Counted from the first letter of the stretch, positions 1 through 9,182 are shown. The stretch: DNA of 64,000 nucleotides from Pasteurella sp049670895 (GCF_049670895.1 NZ_CP187170.1); one strand, 5' to 3'. Numbers and translations: made by a program. The notes: a model not told the origin generated them from the sequence alone.

Positions 1-1359
1 ATGAAACCAGACCCGTCTTCTCTTTGGCAAGAATGCCTGTTACAGCTTCAAGACCAAATTTCATTAACCGATTTTAGCACTTGGTTGCGTCCGCTTCAGG
101 CAGATATGAGCATACCAAATAGCCTTGTATTGTATGCTTCGAATGTCTTTATTAAACAAAAAGTCGATGAAAGCTATTTGGCACAATTAACCAAAGTGGC
201 ACAAGAATTAAGTGAGAATACTGATCTTGTGGTGCAGGTGAAAGTGGGGGTAAAACCAGAAGAAAAACCCGCTCAAACGAATCCCGCACAAACAGCGGAA
301 AATCCTAAAACAGAGAATAAACCGCAAATGGTGATTCGTTCTTATTTAAACCCCAATCACGTTTTTGAAAATTTTGTGGAAGGTAAATCCAACCAATTAG
401 CACGTGCTGTGGCACAAAAAGTGGCAGAAAAACCCGGTGAACAAAGTTCAAATCCGCTTTTCCTTTATGGAGGGACTGGATTAGGCAAAACCCATTTATT
501 GCATGCGATCGGAAATGGGATCCTAGCACGTAATGGAAATGCACGAGTGCTGTATATTCATGCCAATAATTTCATGCAACAAATGGTGAATGCGATGCGT
601 GATAATAAAATGGATGAGTTTAAAAAATTCTATCGTTCCTTAGATGCCTTGTTGGTGGATGATATTCAATTTTTCGCCGAAAAAGAAAAAACACAAGAAG
701 AGTTTTTCCATATTTTCAACAGCCTTTTTGATACGGGTCGTCAGATTATTTTAACTTCGGATCGTTATCCCAAAGAAATCGAGAGGCTTGAAGAACGTTT
801 AAAATCCCGTTTTGGTTGGGGGTTGACCACAGCGATTGAACCACCAGAACTTGAAACACGCGTGGCAATTTTATTAAAGAAGGCGGAAGAAAAAAATATT
901 CATTTACCAGAAGAAGTAGCTTTTTTCATCGGGCAAAAATTGCGAACCAATGTGCGAGAGTTGGAAGGGGCATTAAACCGTGTGGGTGCCAATGCAGAGT
1001 TTATGGGTGCACCGATCACCATTGATTTTGTTCGTGAAGCTTTAAAAGATACCTTGGCATTACAAGATAAATTAATCACCGTTGAAAATATTCAAAAAAC
1101 CGTGGCGGAATATTACCGCATTAAAGTGTCTGATTTAAAAGGGAAAAGTCGTTCACGTTCGATTGCTCGCCCAAGACAACTTGCCATGGCGTTATCAAAA
1201 GAGCTCACAAACCGCAGTTTGCCTGAAATTGGTAAAAACTTTGGTGATAAAGATCATACAACCGTATTACATGCTTGCCGTAAAATTGCAGAGCTTCGAG
1301 AGCAAGAACATTCTTTGCAAGAAGATTGGTCAAATTTAATCCGTACGCTTTCTGTGTAA
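1..1359 (+). CDS. dnaA: Chromosomal replication initiator protein DnaA
   Basis: This is the AAA+ initiator that binds DnaA boxes at oriC, opens the origin and recruits DnaB. The 452-residue protein shows all four domains: an N-terminal interaction domain (about 1-85), a Pro/Lys/Thr-rich linker (85-115), the AAA+ core with Walker A GGTGLGKT (157-164) and Walker B LLVDDIQF (about 216), and a C-terminal DNA-binding domain with the signature DHTTVLHAC (about 418). The length is close to that of other gammaproteobacterial DnaA proteins. The window opens exactly at its ATG, so the promoter and any adjacent origin are not visible. dnaN follows after 13 bp, which points to a dnaA-dnaN-recF operon. 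Confidence 0.98.
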   Translation: MKPDPSSLWQECLLQLQDQISLTDFSTWLRPLQADMSIPNSLVLYASNVFIKQKVDESYLAQLTKVAQELSENTDLVVQVKVGVKPEEKPAQTNPAQTAENPKTENKPQMVIRSYLNPNHVFENFVEGKSNQLARAVAQKVAEKPGEQSSNPLFLYGGTGLGKTHLLHAIGNGILARNGNARVLYIHANNFMQQMVNAMRDNKMDEFKKFYRSLDALLVDDIQFFAEKEKTQEEFFHIFNSLFDTGRQIILTSDRYPKEIERLEERLKSRFGWGLTTAIEPPELETRVAILLKKAEEKNIHLPEEVAFFIGQKLRTNVRELEGALNRVGANAEFMGAPITIDFVREALKDTLALQDKLITVENIQKTVAEYYRIKVSDLKGKSRSRSIARPRQLAMALSKELTNRSLPEIGKNFGDKDHTTVLHACRKIAELREQEHSLQEDWSNLIRTLSV

Positions 1360-1372
1360 AAAGGGGAAAAAT

Positions 1373-2473
1373 ATGCAGTTTATTGTTTCAAGAGAAAATT
1401 TACTCAAACCATTGCAACAAGTGTGCGGTGTGTTAAGTAGTCGTCCCAATATTCCTGTATTAAATAATGTCTTATTACAGATTAATGGCGATCGCCTCGT
1501 GATGACAGGGACAGATTTAGAAGTAGAATTATCTACCCAAACCGCATTACTGCGTACTGATATTCAAGGCAATTTCACCATTCCTGCCAAAAAGTTTTTG
1601 GATATTTGCCGCAGTTTACCAGAACAAGCTGAAATTTCAGTGAGTTTTGAAGAAGATCGAGCCATTGTCAAATCAGGGCGTAGTAAGTTTAATCTATCAA
1701 CCTTGCCTGCGGAAGAATACCCAAATTTAACAGATTGGTCATCGGAAGTGGATTTTACCATTGAGCAAAGCACTTTACGCCGTTTGATTGAAGCCACTCA
1801 ATTTTCGATGGCAAACCAAGATGCACGTTATTTCCTCAACGGTATGAAATTTGAAACAGAAGGGAATTTGTTGCGTACGGTGGCGACCGATGGTCACCGT
1901 CTAGCGGTGTGTACCATTGCATTAGAACAAGATTTACAAACCCATTCTGTGATTTTGCCACGTAAAGGGGTGCTTGAATTAGTGCGTTTACTTGAGAATA
2001 CCGACACGCCTGCACGTTTACAAATTGGCACTAATAATTTGCGTATTGAGTTGGGCAATATTATTTTCACCTCAAAACTTATTGATGGACGTTTTCCTGA
2101 TTATCGTCGTGTTTTACCACGTAATGCGACCCGTCTTGTGGAAGCTGAATGGGATGTTTTAAAACAAGCTTTTGTGCGAGCAGCCATTTTATCGAACGAG
2201 CGTTTCCGTAGTGTACGCTTACAATTAAGTGAAAACCAATTAAAAATTACCGCAACCAATCCAGAACAAGAAGTGGCAGAAGAAATTATTGATGTGGCTT
2301 ATGTGGGAGAAGAAATGGAAGTCGGGTTTAATGTGAGCTACATTTTAGATGTGTTGAATGCATTAAAATGCCAACGGGTGCGTATGCGTTTAACTGACTC
2401 TACCTCAAGTTGCTTAATTGAAGACTGTGAAGACGCCAGTGCAGAATATGTGATTATGCCAATGCGTTTGTAA
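1373..2473 (+). CDS. dnaN: DNA polymerase III beta sliding clamp
   Basis: This is the ring-shaped processivity clamp that tethers DNA polymerases to DNA. The 366-residue product matches the usual clamp length. It begins MQFIVSRENLLKPLQQVCGV and ends EYVIMPMRL, the conserved C-terminus that lines the partner-binding pocket. An AAGGGGAAAA ribosome binding site precedes the ATG. It lies 13 bp after dnaA and 16 bp before recF, so the three genes are probably one transcript. Nothing unusual is seen. Confidence 0.98.
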   Translation: MQFIVSRENLLKPLQQVCGVLSSRPNIPVLNNVLLQINGDRLVMTGTDLEVELSTQTALLRTDIQGNFTIPAKKFLDICRSLPEQAEISVSFEEDRAIVKSGRSKFNLSTLPAEEYPNLTDWSSEVDFTIEQSTLRRLIEATQFSMANQDARYFLNGMKFETEGNLLRTVATDGHRLAVCTIALEQDLQTHSVILPRKGVLELVRLLENTDTPARLQIGTNNLRIELGNIIFTSKLIDGRFPDYRRVLPRNATRLVEAEWDVLKQAFVRAAILSNERFRSVRLQLSENQLKITATNPEQEVAEEIIDVAYVGEEMEVGFNVSYILDVLNALKCQRVRMRLTDSTSSCLIEDCEDASAEYVIMPMRL

Positions 2474-2489
2474 TTTTTCTGCATAATGT

Positions 2490-3566
2490 ATGGCAATTTC
2501 CCGTTTACTTATCGAAAATTTTCGTAATTTAACAGCCGTGGATCTTGAGTTTGATCGCGGCTTTAACTTTTTGGTTGGCAATAATGGCAGTGGAAAAACC
2601 AGTTTATTAGAAGCAATTTTTTATCTCGGTCATGGGCGATCGTTTAAAAGTGCGGTCAGTAATCGCATAATTTCTTATGACCAACCTCATTTCATTTTGC
2701 ACGCCAAAATTCAGGAACAATCTCATCACTGGTCGGTAGGTTTACAAAAATTACGGCAAGGTAACTCATTAGTGAAAATTAATGGTGAAGATGGCAATAA
2801 AATCTCTGACCTTGCTCATTTGCTTCCGATGCAATTGATTACCCCCGAGGGACTCACCTTGTTAAATGGTGGGCCGAGTTACCGTCGAGCCTTTTTAGAT
2901 TGGGGATTATTCCATCATCACCCTCATTTTCATTTAGCTTGGGTCAATTTAAATCGCTTGTTAAAACAGCGTAATGCGGCATTACAACAGGCAAAGCATT
3001 ATGCGGAATTAGCCATTTGGGATCAGGAGCTAGTTAAACTTGCCCAGCAAGTCAGTGATTGGCGAGCAGAATATGCTCAAGCCTTGCAACCTGAAATTGA
3101 ACATACTTGCCGTTTATTTTTACCTGAAGTCGAGATTCATGTCAGTTTTCATCAAGGCTGGGATAAAGATCGTGATTATGCCGAATTACTTGCTAGCCAT
3201 TTTGAAAGGGATCGTGCCATTGGATATACGGTTTCAGGACCACAAAAAGCCGATTTCCGTTTTAAAACTCATGGCTTACCTGTGGAAGATGTGCTGTCTC
3301 GTGGTCAGTTGAAATTATTAATGTGTGCCTTGCGTCTTGCTCAAGGTGAGCATTTGATGAAGCAAAAACAACGTCATTGTCTTTTTTTGATTGATGATTT
3401 TGCTTCAGAGTTGGATCAGAATAAGCGAGCCTTGTTAGCAGAACGTTTAAAACAAAGTGGCTCGCAAGTCTTTGTGACCGCCATTACTGAAACGGAGCTA
3501 AAACAAATGCAACCTGAACAACACCGCACTTTTTCAGTGGAACAAGGTGGCATTTCTCTCACATAA
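2490..3566 (+). CDS. recF: DNA replication and repair ATPase RecF
   Basis: RecF is an SMC-like ABC ATPase that works with RecO and RecR to load RecA at gaps. Visible motifs are Walker A GNNGSGKT (residues 30-37), an ABC-type signature near LSRGQLK (about 270) and a Walker B-like LFLIDDFASELD (about 300). The length (358) is typical. Two uptake signals lie inside the gene (2648-2656 and 3522-3530), the second close to the C-terminus. The gene ends 7 bp from the convergent methyltransferase gene, and I see no hairpin terminator in that gap. Confidence 0.97.
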   Translation: MAISRLLIENFRNLTAVDLEFDRGFNFLVGNNGSGKTSLLEAIFYLGHGRSFKSAVSNRIISYDQPHFILHAKIQEQSHHWSVGLQKLRQGNSLVKINGEDGNKISDLAHLLPMQLITPEGLTLLNGGPSYRRAFLDWGLFHHHPHFHLAWVNLNRLLKQRNAALQQAKHYAELAIWDQELVKLAQQVSDWRAEYAQALQPEIEHTCRLFLPEVEIHVSFHQGWDKDRDYAELLASHFERDRAIGYTVSGPQKADFRFKTHGLPVEDVLSRGQLKLLMCALRLAQGEHLMKQKQRHCLFLIDDFASELDQNKRALLAERLKQSGSQVFVTAITETELKQMQPEQHRTFSVEQGGISLT

Positions 3567-3573
3567 TGGTGCA

Positions 3574-4329
3574 TTATTTCTGGCTACATACCGCAATAAA
3601 ATGCAATTTATGTTGCGGATCATTAAAGGTTTTAAACATTTTCATAAACTGTTCTCGGTTTTCACTCTTCAGGGCATTTATCATAATTTTTAAGGTCCCC
3701 ATTATCCCTTCATCATAAATTAAGCCCTTGGGTGAGAGCAATGTCATGTTGCCAGAATAGGTTTCCACATTACGAAAACCACAATCGTGAAAAAGTTGTT
3801 TCCAGTCTGCTTTACAAAGCGGGGTCACCGTCATTTTTATTGCTTCTCGAAGTGCGGCTAAAATAGGCTCATGCTCTTCGCCGACTAACATCACATCATG
3901 AGTGAGTAAAAAACCACCTGGCTTAAGCACCCGCCAATATTCACGAATGGCTTTTTGCTTGGCTTCATTGGGCAGCATGGTCAGCATGGCTTCATTGATG
4001 ACAATATCAAAATGATGATCTTCAAAAGGGAGTTTCATGGCATTGGCACGTTGCACATGAATAAGGTCTTGTAAGCCGTGATTCAGAATATTTTCTTTCG
4101 CCCGTTCTAAGGCGTCTTCGTCTAAGTCCACGCCTTCAATGTGGCAACCATACTTGGTGGCAAGCTCAATAGCGGTGGTGCCCATATTGCAAGCCACTTC
4201 TAGCACTTGTGAATTTTGCTGAAAATCCCCATTGGCGATCAACCATTCTGTGGCTTTGCGACCACCAGGACGTAAACGTGTTTTTCCTAAACGTGCTAAA
4301 AAATTGTGGCCAACATCATCTTTGCTCAT
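3574..4329 (-). CDS. Class I SAM-dependent methyltransferase
   Basis: The 251-residue Rossmann-fold methyltransferase carries a SAM-binding motif I of the form VLEVACNMGTT (residues 42-52), an acidic GVDLDEDAL after strand 2, and a motif-IV-like DIVINEAMLTML. The methyl acceptor cannot be read from the sequence. Related proteins are usually annotated generically, as small-molecule or ubiquinone-type methyltransferases. The start is supported by AGGGG upstream. It sits downstream of crp on the same strand with a 141-bp gap that holds an uptake signal and a weak Fur-like sequence, so it probably has its own promoter. Confidence 0.8.
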   Translation of the reverse strand: MSKDDVGHNFLARLGKTRLRPGGRKATEWLIANGDFQQNSQVLEVACNMGTTAIELATKYGCHIEGVDLDEDALERAKENILNHGLQDLIHVQRANAMKLPFEDHHFDIVINEAMLTMLPNEAKQKAIREYWRVLKPGGFLLTHDVMLVGEEHEPILAALREAIKMTVTPLCKADWKQLFHDCGFRNVETYSGNMTLLSPKGLIYDEGIMGTLKIMINALKSENREQFMKMFKTFNDPQHKLHFIAVCSQK

Positions 4330-4440
4330 AGTTTACCCCTTCCTGTTATCTGTGATTTTCCTTTAGCTTATCACTTCCAGAGTAAAATAAGAATGAGAAT
4401 TATCTCCCGAAAAAGGAATAAAAAAATGCGTTCAAAACTG

Positions 4441-4449
4441 ACCGCACTT
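4441..4449 (-). repeat. DNA uptake signal sequence (Hin type)
   Basis: An exact copy of the 9-mer AAGTGCGGT on the minus strand, in the gap between crp and the methyltransferase gene. Other exact copies that I located by eye start at 2648, 3522, 6869, 7139, 7243, 9682, 15931, 15968, 20846, 27370, 32302, 35203, 41142, 48270, 49356, 59919, 60034 and 60505, besides the inverted pairs listed separately. In Pasteurellaceae this motif marks DNA for preferential uptake during transformation. Confidence 0.85.
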
Positions 4450-4470
4450 TTCTCGAAAGAGAATCAGGGA

Positions 4471-5112
4471 TTATCTTGTGCCATAGACCACGATAGTTTT
4501 ACCGTGAGCAGAGATTAAATGTTGATCTTCTAACATTTTGAGGATTCGACCTACGGTTTCACGAGAGCAGCCGACCATTTGTCCAATTTCCTGACGGGTA
4601 ATTTTAATTTGCATACCGTCGGGGTGAGTCATTGCTTCTGGCATTTTGGCAAGATTTAATAGCGTTTGGGCAATACGACCTGTGACATCTAAGAAAGCAA
4701 GGTTACTCACTTGTCTTGAGGTGTTTTGTAAGCGACGAGCTAATTGTGCAGAAAGATGCATCAAGACTTCAGGATTCACTTGAATTAATTGACGGAATTT
4801 TTTATAAGAAATTTCAGCAATCTCACACGGGCTTTTCGCTTTGATCCAAGCGGAACGAAGTTGACCTTCTTCAAATAGACCCGCTTCACCAAAAAAATCC
4901 CCTTGGCTTAAATAAGTTAGGATCATTTCTTTGCCATCTTCATCTTTGACTAATACCGCCACAGACCCTTTGATTAAATAGTACAGGGTTTCTGCTTTTT
5001 CACCCGCATGAATTAACGTGCTTTTGGCAGGGTGTTTGTGAATGTGACAGTGAGATAAAAACCATTCCAACGTAGGATCAATGGTTTGTGTTGTTTGCAT
5101 TTGCTCTTGCAT
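4471..5112 (-). CDS. crp: cAMP receptor protein CRP
   Basis: CRP is the global cAMP-responsive transcription factor. In H. influenzae it also controls competence and sugar use. The 213-residue protein has an N-terminal cyclic-nucleotide fold including GEAGLFEEGQ..RSAW (about 75-90, the phosphate-binding cassette), a long dimerisation helix, and a C-terminal helix-turn-helix RQEIGQMVGCSRETVGRIL (about 173-191). It ends ISAHGKTIVVYGTR, as E. coli CRP does. A GGAGG site 6-7 nt upstream supports this start. It is the last gene of a same-strand run coaBC-dut-slmA-yheU-crp, 39 bp after yheU. A perfect CRP box is present elsewhere in the window (35292). Confidence 0.97.
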   Translation of the reverse strand: MQEQMQTTQTIDPTLEWFLSHCHIHKHPAKSTLIHAGEKAETLYYLIKGSVAVLVKDEDGKEMILTYLSQGDFFGEAGLFEEGQLRSAWIKAKSPCEIAEISYKKFRQLIQVNPEVLMHLSAQLARRLQNTSRQVSNLAFLDVTGRIAQTLLNLAKMPEAMTHPDGMQIKITRQEIGQMVGCSRETVGRILKMLEDQHLISAHGKTIVVYGTR

Positions 5113-5151
5113 GGAATGCCTCCATAATTACGCTTTTCCGACAAAGTAGAA

Positions 5152-5370
5152 TTATTTAAAAAAGTCCGTTTTGTCTTTAATATCAATTGATTCGTGCAGT
5201 TCTGACCAAACTATCACGACGCTTCCTTCTTGGATTTTAGTGAGTAAATTTTGTTTTTTTTGTTCTAATGAAAGTTCTTCATCTCCATAATCAGTGCCTT
5301 CACGTAGGATAAAACTTTCGATAATATTCTCTAATGTTTCTTGGTTTAATTCTTGCCAAGGAATGTGCAT
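5152..5370 (-). CDS. yheU: YheU-family (UPF0270) small protein
   Basis: This 72-residue acidic protein starts MHIPWQELNQETLENIIESF and contains LREGTDYGDEE, the pattern of the YheU/UPF0270 family. No biochemical function is established for the family. An AGGTGAG site precedes the ATG. It lies 21 bp after slmA and 39 bp before crp, so it is probably co-transcribed with them. Confidence 0.85.
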   Translation of the reverse strand: MHIPWQELNQETLENIIESFILREGTDYGDEELSLEQKKQNLLTKIQEGSVVIVWSELHESIDIKDKTDFFK

Positions 5371-5391
5371 ATTCTCACCTATATTGACTAA

Positions 5392-5991
5392 TTATGCAAA
5401 TAAGGTTTCGAGTAAACGCCATTGTTGCTCGAAGCCTTGATTGGGGGCATGACGAAAGTTAGCACGGACATAACGCATAAATTGCCCTTCACACAAGCTC
5501 ACAAGATGAGAGGCAAGAATACGCTCATCATACGCAAAAGCACGCCCTTCTCTTAACTTACGCATTTGTAAAATATTCACAAATTGCAATTCTAAGCGAT
5601 CAAAAAATTGTGCCACTCTGGCTTGGAGTTGCGGTTCTTCAAACATTAAGGCATGCCCCGTGAGAATGCGTGTTAACCCAGGATTTTTACGGGCAAAATC
5701 TAAAATCATTTGCATGATATTATGCACTCTTGCCATGGTGTTGGTTTCATTTTTCACCGATTGTGTGATACGGCTAAATAAATGACTTTCGATATTATCA
5801 ATTAACGCCTCAAACATCTTTGTTTTACTTGGATAATAGCGATAGAGTGCCGCTTCCGATACCCCAACTTCTTCAGCAATACGTGCGGTGGTCATGCGTT
5901 CCATTCCTCGTTCGGAATGGAGCATATGCGTCAGCACAGTAAGCACTTGCTGACGACGTTCTTTGAGGCTACGTTTTACTGGTTTTTGCAT
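5392..5991 (-). CDS. slmA: Nucleoid occlusion factor SlmA
   Basis: SlmA is a TetR-family DNA-binding protein that blocks FtsZ assembly over unsegregated chromosome. The 199-residue protein has an N-terminal TetR helix-turn-helix (TTARIAEEVGVSEAALYRYY, about 38-57) and the family's basic start KRSLKERRQQVL. It follows dut with only 3 bp between stop and start, and this dut-slmA pairing is conserved in gammaproteobacteria. It should bind chromosomal SlmA sites rather than act as a ligand-sensing repressor. Confidence 0.95.
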   Translation of the reverse strand: MQKPVKRSLKERRQQVLTVLTHMLHSERGMERMTTARIAEEVGVSEAALYRYYPSKTKMFEALIDNIESHLFSRITQSVKNETNTMARVHNIMQMILDFARKNPGLTRILTGHALMFEEPQLQARVAQFFDRLELQFVNILQMRKLREGRAFAYDERILASHLVSLCEGQFMRYVRANFRHAPNQGFEQQWRLLETLFA

Positions 5992-5994
5992 AGT

Positions 5995-6450
5995 TTAGTT
6001 TTTACCTGAATGTCCAAATCCACCTTCGCCACGTTCCGTTTGTTCAAACTCACTGACAATATTAAATTCAGCTTGCACCACAGGCACAAAAACCAATTGG
6101 GCAATACGATCACCCACTTCCACCTTAAAAGGTGCCGAACCTCGGTTCCACATGGACACCATTAACGGCCCTTGATAATCCGAATCAATCAAACCGACCA
6201 AATTCCCCAAGACAATCCCATGTTTATGCCCTAATCCAGAACGAGGCAGAATCACCGCTGCAAGCTGAGGATCGGCAATATAAATTGACAATCCTGTTGG
6301 AATCAATTTGGTTTCACCTGGTTGTAATTCTATGCTTTCTTCAAGGCAAGCTCGCAAATCTAATCCAGCCGATCCTGAAGTAGCATAAGCTGGGAGAGGA
6401 AATTGTTGACCAATACGTGGATCGAGAATTTTGACATCAATTTTTTTCAT
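5995..6450 (-). CDS. dut: dUTP pyrophosphatase
   Basis: The enzyme hydrolyses dUTP to dUMP and pyrophosphate, which keeps uracil out of DNA and supplies dTMP synthesis. The 151-residue homotrimeric-type protein shows conserved motifs GSAGLDLRA, PRSGLG, GLIDSDYQGPL and the C-terminal flap RGEGGFGHSG. The length equals that of E. coli Dut. It lies 15 bp downstream of coaBC and 3 bp before slmA. Confidence 0.97.
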   Translation of the reverse strand: MKKIDVKILDPRIGQQFPLPAYATSGSAGLDLRACLEESIELQPGETKLIPTGLSIYIADPQLAAVILPRSGLGHKHGIVLGNLVGLIDSDYQGPLMVSMWNRGSAPFKVEVGDRIAQLVFVPVVQAEFNIVSEFEQTERGEGGFGHSGKN

Positions 6451-6465
6451 TATTTTTCCTATTGT

Positions 6466-7668
6466 TTAAGATTGGCGATAACGCACGATAATTTGATTGA
6501 CTAATTGTTTTGCTAATGTTTTTTTATTTTCTAGGGCAAGTTTCATCTCGCCACCTTGCCAGAATAAATGTAGGCTATTTTGATCTTGCCCAAACCCTTG
6601 TCCGCCAGATACGTCATTTGCACAAATCATATCCAGTTTTTTACGCTGTAATTTATCCAAGGCATATTGCTCAACATCCTGTGTTTCAGCGGCAAAGCCA
6701 ACGGTAAAAGGGCGTTGGTGCAGTAAATGCCCAACCTCTGCGATGATGTCAGGATTCTTGACCAATCTTAGGCTGATTTCATCACCTGATTTTTTGATTT
6801 TTTGCGTGGCAACTTCTGCGACTCGGTAATCTGCAACTGCTGCACAGCCAATAAATATTTGATTTTCCACCGCACTTTTGAGTGCCTGTTGGTGCATATC
6901 TTGTGCCGATAACACATTAATACGTTGCACATTCTTCGGCGTGGCTAAATTCACAGGGCCTGAAATTAAAGTAACACTTGCCCCACGTTCGGCAAAGGCT
7001 TCGGCAATAGCAAATCCCATTTTGCCCGAGCTGTGATTACTGAGGTAACGGACGGGATCAATCGCTTCTTGCGTAGGACCCGCCGTTATTGCCACTTTTA
7101 ATCCCACCAAATCTTGCGTGCTCTGGAATATGTCACAAAGTGCGGTATAAATTTCACTCGGTTCTGACATCCGCCCAACGCCCACATCACCACAAGCTTG
7201 CTCACCAGCATTAGGTCCCACAACATGATAGCCTCTTGCAGAAAGTGCGGTCAGATTTTGTTGGGTTATTGCTTGAGCAAACATTTGCTGATTCATCGCA
7301 GGGGCGAGTAACAGGGGGGCTGAGGTGGCAAGGCATAAGGTAGAAAGTAAATCATTTGCCATGCCGACGGTTAAACGAGCGAGAAAATCTGCACTGGCTG
7401 GGGCAATCACAACCGCATCTGCCCATTTGGCTAACGAAATGTGCCCCATGGCAAGCTCGGCTTGCGGATCTAACAAGGAGCTGGAAACCGCATTGCCTGA
7501 AATGGCTTGCAAGGTGAGTGGTGTCACAAATTCAGCTGCCGCAGGTGTGAGTACAACACGGACTTCAGCATGACTTTTGCGTAATAAACGAATAAGTTCA
7601 ATGGATTTATAGGCGGCAATCCCACCTGTGATACCAACAATAATGCGTTTTTTTTGAAGCGTTTGCAT
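6466..7668 (-). CDS. coaBC: Bifunctional phosphopantothenoylcysteine decarboxylase / synthetase
   Basis: This fused enzyme catalyses two steps of coenzyme A synthesis, joining 4'-phosphopantothenate to cysteine (CoaB) and decarboxylating the product (CoaC). The 400-residue protein has an N-terminal flavin decarboxylase domain starting IIVGITGGIAAYKS, with the PAMNQQMF region and the ACGDVGVGRM substrate flap, and a C-terminal synthetase domain with AGPTQEAIDPVR and the KIKKSGD lysine motif. AAGGATT precedes the start. Three exact uptake signals lie inside it. panF in this window would supply its precursor pantothenate. Confidence 0.97.
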   Translation of the reverse strand: MQTLQKKRIIVGITGGIAAYKSIELIRLLRKSHAEVRVVLTPAAAEFVTPLTLQAISGNAVSSSLLDPQAELAMGHISLAKWADAVVIAPASADFLARLTVGMANDLLSTLCLATSAPLLLAPAMNQQMFAQAITQQNLTALSARGYHVVGPNAGEQACGDVGVGRMSEPSEIYTALCDIFQSTQDLVGLKVAITAGPTQEAIDPVRYLSNHSSGKMGFAIAEAFAERGASVTLISGPVNLATPKNVQRINVLSAQDMHQQALKSAVENQIFIGCAAVADYRVAEVATQKIKKSGDEISLRLVKNPDIIAEVGHLLHQRPFTVGFAAETQDVEQYALDKLQRKKLDMICANDVSGGQGFGQDQNSLHLFWQGGEMKLALENKKTLAKQLVNQIIVRYRQS

Positions 7669-7844
7669 GGAGAATCCTTACGCTGAAATTTTGTACAAAA
7701 CAATTAAAAGATCTATTTTACTTTAATTTTAGAGAAGAAAGAATGGTATTTTTGCGATCCGCTTTCCAAAAGCAAGGATCAAACCTTGGCAAGAGAACAA
7801 GAGTTTGTTTAACTCCCTCAATTCCCCCTGAAAGAGGATTGATT

Positions 7845-8510
7845 ATGCAAAGTACCCCCCCTTTAATGCCACGAGAAAAACTCCTTAAATTTGGTGCCAA
7901 TACCTTAACAGACAGTGAATTAGTCGCTATTTTTCTACGAACAGGCATCAAAAATTGTCCAGTGATGCAACTTTCCAAACACGTGTTAGAACATTTCGGA
8001 TCATTAAGAGGATTACTTTCTGCCAGCCAACAAAGCTTTTGCCAAATGAAAGGCATTGGCATCACACAATTTATTCAATTACAAGCTTGCATTGAAATGA
8101 CAAAACGTTATTTACAAGAAGAATTGTTTTTTCAACAAGTTTTTAGCGATTCTCACGATGTAAAATTCTATTTACAAGCGGCATTGCAACATAAAGAACG
8201 AGAAGTGTTTATGGTGCTTTTTTTGGATAACCAACACCGTCTAATTAAACAAGAAGAAATGTTTTTAGGCACCGTCAATGCGGCAACGGTACACCCAAGA
8301 GAAATCATCAAAAGTGCCTTATATTGTAATGCAGCCGCCTTGATTCTGGCACATAATCACCCCTCGGGTATTGCCACACCCAGTGAGGCAGATAAATTGA
8401 TCACCCAAAAGATCCAAACCGTTGCCGAACTGGTGGAAATTCGTATTTTGGATCATTTTATTATTGGAAAAGGGTGTTATACCTCTTTTGCGGAAGCGGG
8501 ATTGCTTTAA
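7845..8510 (+). CDS. radC: RadC-family JAB-domain protein
   Basis: The open frame extends upstream to 7743, but the ATG at 7845 is preceded by AAAGAGGA at good spacing and gives 221 residues, the normal RadC length. The N-terminal helix-hairpin-helix-like part (PREKLLKFGANTLTDSELVAIFLRTG) is followed by an MPN/JAB domain with the metal-site motif LILAHNHPSG (about 165-174). The family was named for a supposed repair role that was later disputed, and its true function is open. It is divergent from coaBC and upstream of rpmB. Confidence 0.93.
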   Translation: MQSTPPLMPREKLLKFGANTLTDSELVAIFLRTGIKNCPVMQLSKHVLEHFGSLRGLLSASQQSFCQMKGIGITQFIQLQACIEMTKRYLQEELFFQQVFSDSHDVKFYLQAALQHKEREVFMVLFLDNQHRLIKQEEMFLGTVNAATVHPREIIKSALYCNAAALILAHNHPSGIATPSEADKLITQKIQTVAELVEIRILDHFIIGKGCYTSFAEAGLL

Positions 8511-8581
8511 AATATCCCATGACAATCCGTCATTATTGTGCAAAATATTTGCATTTATTTGGTGAAATCTTGCATTTAGTC

Positions 8582-8610
8582 TTGAGAATAAAACGTAAAG
8601 TGAGTATAAT
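8582..8610 (+). promoter_or_regulatory. Sigma-70 promoter of rpmB-rpmG
   Basis: TTGAGA at 8582-8587 and a consensus TATAAT at 8605-8610 are separated by exactly 17 bp. This is the best-looking promoter that I found in the window. Transcription would start near 8617 and leave a leader of about 125 nt before rpmB. That leader contains two short hairpins, GGTCG/CGACC (8635-8651) and GCTAT/ATAGC (8662-8675). Strong expression fits ribosomal protein genes. Confidence 0.8.
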
Positions 8611-8742
8611 TCACCACCTTTAATATAGTATGCGGGTCGGTTACAGCGACCTGACGAGGTAGCTATCAAAATAGCAATTCGCTTAATTTTGAAGTATCCG
8701 AACCCTAAGCTCGAGCTTATATTTGATTTATTGGAGATTAAT

Positions 8743-8979
8743 ATGTCTAGAGTCTGTCAAGTAACAGGCAAGCGTCCAGCAGTTGGTAACAACCGCTCAC
8801 ACGCAATGAATGCGACTAAACGTCGTTTCCTACCAAACCTTCACACTCACCGTTTCTGGGTTGAGAGCGAAAAACGTTTCGTAACTTTACGCTTAACAGC
8901 GAAAGGTATGCGTATTATTGATAAAAAAGGCATTGATGCAGTTTTAGCTGATATCCGTGCTCGTGGCGAGAAAATCTAA
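8743..8979 (+). CDS. rpmB: 50S ribosomal protein L28
   Basis: The 78-residue L28 starts MSRVCQVTGKRPAVGNNRSH, almost the same as E. coli L28. The open frame runs back to 8689, but the ATG at 8743 follows TTGGAGATTAAT and gives the standard length. rpmG follows after 11 bp, the usual rpmB-rpmG operon. It is driven by the promoter at 8582-8610. Confidence 0.98.
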   Translation: MSRVCQVTGKRPAVGNNRSHAMNATKRRFLPNLHTHRFWVESEKRFVTLRLTAKGMRIIDKKGIDAVLADIRARGEKI

Positions 8980-8990
8980 GGAGCTAAAAC

Positions 8991-9161
8991 ATGGCAGCTA
9001 AAGGACCTCGTGAGAAAATCAAATTAGTTTCAACAGCAGAAACTGGTCATTTTTACACAACAACAAAAAACAAACGTAATATGCCTGAAAAAATGGAAAT
9101 CAAAAAATACGATCCAGTAGTGCGTAAACACGTTGTTTATAAAGAAGCTAAAATCAAATAA
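8991..9161 (+). CDS. rpmG: 50S ribosomal protein L33
   Basis: A 56-residue protein translated directly from the DNA: it starts [20 protein letters not shown] and ends VVYKEAKIK. This is the zinc-free form of L33, since no CxxC pair is present. AAGGAGCTAAAAC precedes the start. It sits between rpmB and a rho-independent terminator, in the conserved order rpmB-rpmG-mutM. Confidence 0.98.
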
Positions 9162-9182
9162 TTTTAGTTCAATTTCAAAAAG

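Noticed and set aside
7743..7844. N-terminal extension of RadC
   Set aside because: The internal ATG at 7845 has a good ribosome site and gives the family length; the extension has no conserved residues.
8319..8669. Minus-strand open frame of 116 codons across the radC end and rpmB leader
   Set aside because: It is antisense to the conserved JAB motif of radC and to the rpmB promoter, with no recognisable domain.
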